Positions 56,336 to 64,000 of a stretch of DNA of 64,000 bases are shown here, in pieces. Location: contig JAEHOE010000049.1 in assembly GCA_016858145.1 (NCBI GenBank), positions 62,001-126,000 on the forward strand, read 5' to 3'. The stretch is from Edaphochlamys debaryana (lineage: Eukaryota > Chlorophyta > Chlorophyceae > Chlamydomonadales). Both the position numbers and the translations under genes were made by a program. The first letter of the stretch is position 1. The number at the start of each line of letters is the position of its first letter. A model generated the notes under the pieces. That model saw only the letters and a list, made by a program, of their open reading frames with translations. It was not told where the DNA came from and did no database searches.

Positions 56336-59300
56336 ATGCTAGAGCGGCTGCTGTGCTGTCTCCGCGGCTCTGCTGGCGGCGCAGAGCGCGCGGAGGACAT
56401 CCCGACGCTTGAAACTGAGCGCGAGCTGCCCCGGGGCCGAAACGTGGTTGAGGTGGGTCTGTGCTATGTGTACAAACAGGATTCAGGCGCCCCGCCTCGT
56501 CTTGTCAGTGAAACTTCTGGGGACCCGAAACGCGCAGGCGTGCAACACCACTTGCGACCGTCTGCTTGGGGCGTGCGACGCGTCGTGGCCTCAGCGCATC
56601 GAGAGTGCTCTCGTGGTCTTCAGGGAGGAGCTCGGATGCTCGGACGCGAGGTGGGGTGCGAGTCAGCAGCAATGCGAGAGTTCGTGCGTTCCCCTGGCTT
56701 CTTCTCGCTCGAAGAGCCCTCCGCTCACGCTCCCTCGCCCTTCCCCCAGGCTCGGCTTGCTCGGCCCCGACGGCCTCGCATATGTATTCGGCGAGGAGCC
56801 TGACTCAGATGACCTGGCCAAGCGTGCCTTCCCCCACCTCGCGGAGGTGCTCGCTCAGGTGGGCCGGGCGGCCCCCGGGCTCCGTTTCAGGCGCTTGGCC
56901 GTTGGATGGCGTGGAGCTGGGCCCGGGAAGGATTCGCAAAGTGTCGCATAAGTGCCAGCCTCCTTAATACCGGGGCCGTGTTCAGAACGGTTGCCCAAGG
57001 CGGTTGGGAACTTGGGTTGCACTGCAGCCATGCAATATGGTAGCTTCCAAGCGTGCCTCCACCACCCTTTGCCCTCCCCAGGCGAACGAGTCCCAGGCGG
57101 TGGTGGTGGTTCGGCGCTGCGGCCGCACCAAGGCCCTCCACAGCCTTGCCGAGTGGCCCGCGGGCGCGCCCCTGACCCTGGCCCCCAGCGACCTGCTGGC
57201 CCTGCCCGTGCGCCAGGGCGGCAACACGCTCGCGGCCGCCCTGCTGCTGGGCTGGGAGCAGCCCTCGGTCCACGTCAGCAGCGCCTCCGCAGTGCCTTGC
57301 GCCAAGTGCGGCCAGAGCAGCAGCGGCGTGCAGCTGACGGCGGCGGAGGTGCGGGAGCTCCGGCGCACGGCGCAGTTCCTGGGCTTCGGGCTGCTGTCAG
57401 AACCACAGACCGCCCGCTACATGGCACGGGTGAGCGCTTCGAGGGAGGGGGACGGAAGCTGCGCTTTTAGGGTCTATACCGGGCTCCTTCGATCGAACTC
57501 CTGCCCTCCTTCATCACCATTCCTACCTTCCTCCCGTCTGCCCCTCAGGTGTGCGGCCACGTGGCGCTCCTGCCCCTGGCCATGGGCCTCCAGGAGCTGG
57601 TGTGCGCCATGGTGGAGGGCGTGGCGGACTCCGTGGCGGCGCGCTTCTCGCTGCAGGCACAGCTGGTCCTGGCGGTGACCCACGGGCCCACCACGCCCGC
57701 GGTGCTCATCGCGCCCAAGTCCCGTGGCCTGCTGGGCACGGCAGGAACGGACGTACACAACCTTCTCAGGTGGGCCCCGGCTGCATCCCTTGCATGTCAC
57801 TCACTGGCTCGCCTCGGCACCTCCTGCCTCCATACCCAGTGCCTTCGATTGCGGTCAGTCCCCCTGTACGACATCTGACTAAGATCCGCACACGCGATCT
57901 CGGCTGTCCACGTGCAGTGATCCCTGCTCCATCGGGGGCCACATGGCCACGCGCAGCTCGCACACGGGCCCCCACGTCACGACGGAGCGCAGCGGCATCA
58001 GCCTCACCAGCGCCAGGGCCGTGGGGCTGGGGTCAAGCACGGCCAGTGGGGGCGGCGGCGACGGCCGCATCCGTGCCGTCAGCTGCTCCCTGGGGCACAC
58101 GCTGCTCCAGCAGGCGTCCAGGTAGGCAGGCGTACGGTGGCGGGGCTGGTGGGGGACTACGCAGGGGGGGCGACGGGGGGGGGGCGGGCGGGGGGGGGGG
58201 GGCGGGCGGGGGGGGGGGGGCGGGCGGGGGCACACGCTGATCCAGCAGGCGTCCAGATAAGAGCCCTTGGTAGCCATTACATCCCCTGGGTCCCCTGGGT
58301 CCCCTCTGGGTCCTTGCCCTCTTTGGGTGACTTGTATCTCATGTTTACAGCCAGTAGGCGTGTAGTACCCTCCGTTGCGGCCAGTGCGGCCTCTACTCGC
58401 TAACGAGCCACTGAGCCCCTGCCGTGTGCTTCCAATCGCAGGGGCCAAGCCACTGGAAACACGCAGGCGATCCCGCCGATGCGGAGCATGCCGCGTGGCG
58501 CTTCAGGCTTCCGCATCGGGGCGCAGGCGTCCACGGTAAGCCCTTGCCACGGCCTCCTCTCCCCTTCGTATGACAACCCCAATGCCACCAGCAGCCTGTG
58601 ATGCTCAACCCTTCGCACATGCCCCGTGCTTTCTGCCATAGCAGGACTGCGGCACTTCTTCAAGCGCGATGGACCTGTTTCCCACCAGCCGCCCCCTGCC
58701 CCTGGCCGCGCTGCTGGTCCCCAACGCGGGCGCCCATGTGCTCGAGGAGCAGCAGCCCTGCCGCGACCTGCTGCTGTGCAGCAACCTCACCGGCGGCCGG
58801 GCGGGGTCCGTGGTTCTGCTGACGGAGGTGGCGGCCGTGGGGCCCACGGGCAGCCCGCTGCTCAGCCCCTCCAACAGCTCCATGCTCACAGACCTGCCCA
58901 CAGCGACCGCCAAGGTGCAGACCCTGGCAAGCAAGCAAGCCACTGGCACCGGCACGGTGGATGACCGCTGCGCCCGCCCGGCGTCACGCAACGCGTCTGT
59001 GGCGCAGGCTCAGGAGGAGGGGGGGTTCGGGCCACGCCAGGCGTCGCTGTCAGGACCCACATCCCTGCTGTCCGGCCTGGCGTCCGTCCAGCCGCCTGGC
59101 CGCGGCACCGCGCCCTTCCGCCTGGGTCTGTACCTCCTGTGCCCCGAGGCCCTGCCCGCGGGAGTGCTGCAGTCGGTGGCGGCCGAGCTCCAAGGAGTGC
59201 TGCCGGTGAGAGGGGTTTTTAGGGATGCTGCTCTTGGCCGGTCCCCCTCCAGCCTTGCATCTCACTCCTCAACAATCCCCACCCCTGACTCGTGCCGTAT

Positions 59301-62300
59301 CCCTGCCGCCGACCCCGTCGCAGCTCTTCTTCACGGCTTTCCGCGCCGCTGTGACCAGTGCCGTCAGCGAGCTGGGGGCAGTGGGAGGCCGCCGCGCGCA
59401 CCACGACTGGCGCCGCCTGCAGGAGCAAATCATGGGCATGGGCTTCCCCAGCACACCCTCCCCCGCGCCGCCGGTCCACGCAACCGCCACGATCGCGCCT
59501 CGCGAGGGGGCTGTGTCGGCCGGCGCTGGAGCGGACAGGCTGCTCGGTCGCGCGCCAAGCCCGGCCCAGCCCGCCCGGATGTCGGCGGACGTCAAGGCGT
59601 CCGCCTCCGTCCTAGAGTCGGGCGCGCCCAAGACGCCCGTGCCCGGCCTGTACGACAGCGCGCCGCCAACAGATGCACCCGCGCCGGCGGTGCTCTTGGG
59701 CCGACAGCTGGCACTGCCTCCCAGCGCGCAGGGTGCCCGTTCCGCGCCTCTCTCGCGCGCGCTGGCGTGCAAGACGTCCGCTGGCGCTGGCTCCCTGTCT
59801 CCGACTGCGAAGGCCCGGCCCCAGAGGACGTCCTCCGCCGGAGTGGCGGTGGTAACTTCGATGGGCGACGGTCAGTCGATGCCAGGCGCACCTGGTCCGG
59901 AGCAGCATTCGGGCAAGGGCCGGCGGTCCGGCGAGAGCCCGCGCGGTAACCCCACCGGCCGCAGCCTGTTCTGGCTCTTGTCGGGTCGGGGCTCGCGCCA
60001 GCCGCAGCGCCAAGGCAGCGGCGACACCGGTGCCGGTCTGGGCGCCGGTTCGCTCAGCAGCGGCCCTGGCGCTGGTTCAGGCCACGTCGCCGCGGCTGCC
60101 GCGGCCGCCGGGGCTGCGCCGCCGGCGTTCAGGACGCTTCACGTGTTTGACACTGACCCTCACTCCATCACCATTCCTGAGGAGGCCCTGATGGGACCCG
60201 ACGATGACCGGGGCTCTACGTCTGCGCCCCTTCCCCGGCACAAGGCGGCCCACTACCTGACCGCCCCCGCCCCCGGCCTGACTCTGGAGCACGCCGCGGC
60301 GCCCGCAGCGGGTGTTGACTCCCTGGTTGTGAGCATGCGCCAGGGACTGGCAGCCGGCACCGGAGCGCTGGAGCAGTAGTGAGTGGGAGGGGCGTGGGTA
60401 CACTGAGCGGTAGATAGACTGCCCAGTGCCCATTGTCTCGTCGCAATCCTCCAGCGCTTACCGGTATCCGCCCATTCCTCGGTCTCTGCCCGCAGCGCCG
60501 CCCAAGCCCAGGACCTCGCGGCGATGCAGCTTCTGGAGGTGCTGGGCCGCGGAGGCCAGGGCGTGGTGTTCCGGGGCGTGCTGCACGGACTCGAGACGGC
60601 GGTCAAGGTGGGGCGGAGGGAGGGGCGCAGGGGCTGGGGGCCAGTGCTCTGTCTACCCTGCCCCTCATCGCTGGATCTTCACAAGGGCCTGACATGTCTT
60701 GCTTCCCGCCTGTACTCTCAGGTGGTTACCGACCCAGCCGCCACCGCCAAGCCCTCCACGCCTGGTACCGGGGCGGGTCCTGCTGAGACAGCGGGCCCTC
60801 AGGAGTCGGACGCTGAGCTCCTGGCGGCAGATAAGGCGGCGGAGGCACGCCTCCGCCAGGCCAAGCGTGGGGCCATGGAGCTCGCACTCATGGGGACCCT
60901 CAGCCATCCGCAGATCGTGGGGGTGAGTGTCGTGCCAAAGCTGCTTTGGGCTTTGGCTGGATTGCTTCGGCTCCTGCAGTGTGCAGACGGGCTCTCGGGA
61001 TCTGGCATTCGACTAACAGCACCTTGCTTCGTTTCCTCCTCCAGGTGTATGCTTCTTTCTCGGGCGTGGTGGTGGTGAGGTGCCAGTACCAGGATAGCCC
61101 CCAGCCAGAGGTCCGCCTGTGCTTCCCCGACGACCCCCTCCTCAACGGCAACGACCCCGGTCCCCTCAACCAAGTCATGTGCCTCGAGGTGAGCCTGGGG
61201 CGGTGGGGGTGGAAAGGCCGAAGCCTGTGGGCGGATGTAGAACACCGCGCTGCCCAAGGAATCGACGCAACTCGGCCTGATCTGCGCTAAGCTCGCCTGC
61301 TTCCCTGTCCTTCATCCCTCCTCTCCTGTCCCATCCCCGCATCAGTTCTGCGACATGGGCACGCTCGCCTCCGCCAGCCGCCTGGGCGCCTTCCGCCTCC
61401 CCGGGGCCCCCAGCCTAGACGCCAGCCTGGCCTCCCCCGCCCTGGTCCCCCTCTACACCTCCCTTCTGGAGGTGGCCCTGGCGCTGAGGTACCTGCACTC
61501 GCGGCGCCTGGTGCACTGCGACGTCAAGGCGGGCAACGTGCTGCTCAAGAGCTCCACGCGCGACCCACGGGGCTGGACGTGCAAGCTGTCGGACTTCGGC
61601 TGCAGCCGCATGCTCACGGACCCCAGCCCGGGGGGCTCGGAGCCGCCCGTGGGGTTCCGCACCGGCACGGCCGTGGGCACTCCCACGCACATGGCACCCG
61701 AGTGCTTCGTGCGAGGTGCGCGGGGCGGGGCTGTGAGGCAAGGGCGCGGAGGATGCTGCTGTTGCATGCAGCTCGAAAAGCGGAGGCTCGGCTCTGACGA
61801 CTGCCCTCCCCCGTTTACTCCCCACAGACAGCCTTCTGACTCCGTCCATTGACGTCTACAGCTTTGGTGTGCTCATGTTTGAGCTGCTCATGGGGACCAC
61901 GCCCTACGCGCGCGTCCCGCTCAAGGTGCGAGGGGCGCTGGGCGGGCGGGCAGGGCCTGTACTGCCGTGTCGGTATCCGGTCCTAGATCTCGGGGTCTGC
62001 AGCTGAGTCAACGCCTGACCCTACCTCCCTGCTTGCTTCCCCTTCCCAGGACCTGCCGAAGCAGGTTGTGCGCAACCATCTGAGACCCTCCTTCCACCCC
62101 CAAACGCCATCAGAGTACTGGTGAGCACGCGAGGCCGCCGCACGACCCCAGAAATACGGCGCTAGCTTAGGCCCGCCTCTCTCGGCCACTCAGCCACCAA
62201 CCGCCCCCTCCCTCACCCTCCTGCCCCTCTCCGTTTTCCGCCTCCTCAGCGCGCTCGCCTCCCGCTGCTGGTCCTCCCGGCCCGAGCACCGCCCCACCGC

Positions 62301-62460
62301 CATCGAGCTCGTGGGCCGACTGGAGCAGCTGCTGGCGGGGGCTCAGCAGGCGGCCTTGCGGGCGTTCCCGGTCCCCCCCCTGCTAGTGCCCGCCGCAGGC
62401 GGCACCCTGCCGCAGTATCAACCGGCAGCCGCGGCGGCGCAGCTGCGGGGCTTCGTCTGA
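56336..62460 (+). CDS. Large TKL-like serine/threonine protein kinase with unknown N-terminal region
   Basis: Nineteen exons (56336-56452, 56487-56650, 56750-56858, 57082-57429, 57549-57769, 57918-58121, 58442-58535, 58645-59205, 59324-60378, 60496-60607, 60722-60922, 61045-61188, 61346-61715, 61828-61925, 62050-62120, 62250-62460, with boundaries chosen by consensus and phase) join to 1359 aa. The C-terminal kinase domain (about 965-1330) has LGRGGQGVVFRG, TAVKV, an insert of about 40 residues before helix C, HCDVKAGNVLL, SDFGCSRML, GTPTHMAPE and SIDVYSFGVLMFELLMG. The HCD replaces HRD, so it is a non-RD kinase. All other catalytic residues look intact. The first ~950 residues include a possibly GAF-like stretch (LLLGWEQPSVHVSS; GLQELVCAMVEGVADSVAARF) and a long low-complexity Ser/Gly/Ala linker. 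Volvocine genomes hold many TKL kinases of this kind. Substrate unknown. Sixteen exon intervals are listed; 'nineteen' above should be read as sixteen. Confidence 0.88.
58140..58257. repeat. G-run minisatellite plus echo of kinase exon 6 end
   Basis: Poly-G blocks joined by cgggcggggg (58160-58230) are followed by 58227-58257, which repeats the exon end at 58093-58121 (gggcacacgctg-tccagcaggcgtccag) with one change. The donor gtaggc has become ataaga, so this copy is dead. Confidence 0.9.
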
Positions 62461-64000
62461 AAAAGTGATTGCAGGCTTGATATGCACACTTGTGAGTTTG
62501 CTACAGCTGGAAGGTGAACCCTTACGGAACGCCGGACGCGAACCCCCGGAGGCGAAGGGGACGAATGGAATAGTCGAGTCCCCCCCTGCGTTTGCTTGCC
62601 GATCCGGACCTAATGAAACTACCCCTACTATGTCACAACGCATGCAAGAAGGTTTACAGTGGCATCCTATTCGGACCGGTGGTGCTGTCAAGCACCTGCC
62701 GACGCGCTGAATCCGTGTTACTGTGGGGCATCCTTGCAGCAGGTTTCAGGGGGCATGAACTTGCAAGAACCAAAAGCCACCAAAAAGGCAACGCATAAAA
62801 CATTCATTGGCACGGTTACTTGGTAATAAGGGTTATTGAATGGGGTTGTAGGAGTTGCGGAGCTTGCTTGACGCCTCTCTGCTCCGTCTGGGTCTGCTGG
62901 CTCTCTGGATCCAGATTAGATCTCATCGTCACACCCTTTTACGTAAGCACCCGGGTGCCCCTGAGCCTGCTCTGTTTTGTGCTCAGGCAAACTTTCTCCC
63001 ATTGCCCTGCAGAGCCAGCGCATATCACTTCACTTTACTTTTGAGCCCACGCACGCATACTTTGCATGCTGGCGCATGTTTCTCAATAAGGGGGTGTTGC
63101 GTCGTGTTGATTTGTCAACATGTTGTCATCCTGTTGTGTGGAAGGTCGCTGCCACATGACTCTGCCGTGACATGCGTCACTCGGGAATTGCGTTTTTTGC
63201 CCCCTTGTGTGGAGGAAGACTTACACAGATTCAGGGACTGACCCTCTTTGGTGGAAACACCATTGCTAGGACATCACTGTGCTGTGCCGTCTGGTCAGTG
63301 CCATTGATGAGTCAGTTGCTTGAGCGGGTGCATACCACGCGGTGAGAGAAAAAGCTGCCTAAGTGATGTGGCGCAGGACCCTTTACGGCTTTCATGAGCA
63401 TGCGTTTGGGAACATCGTGGAAAGACTGCTGGTTAGGGCAGAGGCCTGAGGGGTCGAGCAGGGTTCTTGCAAGACCCTGACTCCGGTCTGACGAGCCTTC
63501 GGTAATCCTGCCTTTTAAGTTTTGCACACTTGCGTGGCAGTGTTTAGCATCATGCATGGGATTGCCCCTGTGTGGCCTTCGGGCCACATTGGAAGGCTGT
63601 TCGTGCGTGACATTACTTGCGCGTCGTGAGCGTAAGGTTCGGAGGAGATTTACATCATGGGTTTCGCCTTTCCTTCCGCCCTTTGCGTGGGGCGGCGGGC
63701 GGCCTTCTGTAGGAGGGCTGTGCCGACTTTCAGTTGTTGTGCCATGGCCTGCAAGGGGCACGTGCGTGTGGGATCCATCTTGTCATGCTTCCTCGTACAG
63801 CAGCATCCGGCTTCCGTACGGTGCGGATTATGCATTGCTGGTGTAGGCATGTCTAATGAGCTGAGCTCGCTGGCCCGCAGGCCCGCTACTTGTCAGTCAG
63901 TTGTAGCCATGGTACTGAGAACTAGCATTCGTGGGAACGTCTTCACGTTTGCCGTTGCATGCCTGTGGGGTGCGATGAGCCCCTTCGGGCTCATCTTCAT
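62461..64000. other. Downstream of kinase gene to window end
   Basis: 1.5 kb of 3' UTR and intergenic DNA, less GC-rich than the rest. No TGTAA on the plus strand was found. No gene or RNA supported. Confidence 0.5.
63974..63995. other. Perfect 9-bp stem-loop
   Basis: GATGAGCCC, loop CTTC, GGGCTCATC. Possible RNA hairpin near the window end; whether it belongs to a gene to the right cannot be seen. Confidence 0.5.

Noticed and set aside
56336..62460. Pseudokinase
   Set aside because: Only the HRD arginine is changed (HCD). The lysine, catalytic Asp, Asn and DFG are all present, so a non-RD active kinase is more likely.

Overview
This is nuclear DNA of a volvocine green alga close to Chlamydomonas. 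It is very GC-rich and CG-rich. Genes are split by many short introns with consensus GTGAGT/GTGCGT donors and C-rich tracts before CAG acceptors. TGTAA, the volvocine poly(A) signal, follows several genes. The closest protein resemblances I can judge by eye (HAP2, PTB-type phosphate transporters, DNAAF10) are to Chlamydomonas. Intron contents look too diverged to call it C. reinhardtii itself. No prokaryotic, organellar or viral genes were recognised.

Layout. 1-9619 (-): two tandem PiT/PTB-type phosphate transporter genes, the left one cut by the window edge. 10716-15926 (+): GTG1/GPHR (COLD1-like) membrane protein. 16945-24109 (+): HAP2/GCS1 gamete fusogen. 24294-27510 (+): MYND-finger protein only 184 bp downstream of HAP2. 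29712-33471 (-): DNAAF10/WDR92 dynein assembly factor. 34347-37202 (+): mitochondrial dicarboxylate/2-oxoglutarate carrier. 38156-39692 (+): unrecognised two-TM protein with a Pro/Gly/Tyr tail. 40535-40931: a 397-bp hAT-like MITE with 8-bp target duplication. 41746-43887 (-): three-KH RNA-binding protein. 44817-48165 (-): GDP-mannose pyrophosphorylase. 49629-55172 (-): DOMON-cytochrome b561 protein. 56336-62460 (+): large non-RD TKL-like protein kinase. For eight genes I rebuilt all exons by hand, and the joined coding lengths are exact multiples of three (HAP2 1124 aa, GPHR 553, DNAAF10 358, DTC 299, GMPP 360, DOMON-b561 515, kinase 1359, two-TM 298). The MYND gene (1004 aa) and the KH gene (334 aa, both ends less certain) also close in frame.

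The genes are mostly unrelated housekeeping, membrane, ciliary and sexual-fusion functions. I see no pathway cluster beyond the tandem phosphate transporters.

The most striking signal lies in the introns. Many carry a decayed copy ('echo') of the adjacent exon edge together with its splice site, made by tandem duplication across the exon-intron junction. The extreme case is six copies of one GPHR acceptor plus exon start. Several echoes are in frame and stop-free, so they are potential alternative splice sites. The tandem PTB paralogues also differ in intron positions, and GC-AG introns occur in two genes. Together this looks like a snapshot of active intron growth and turnover.
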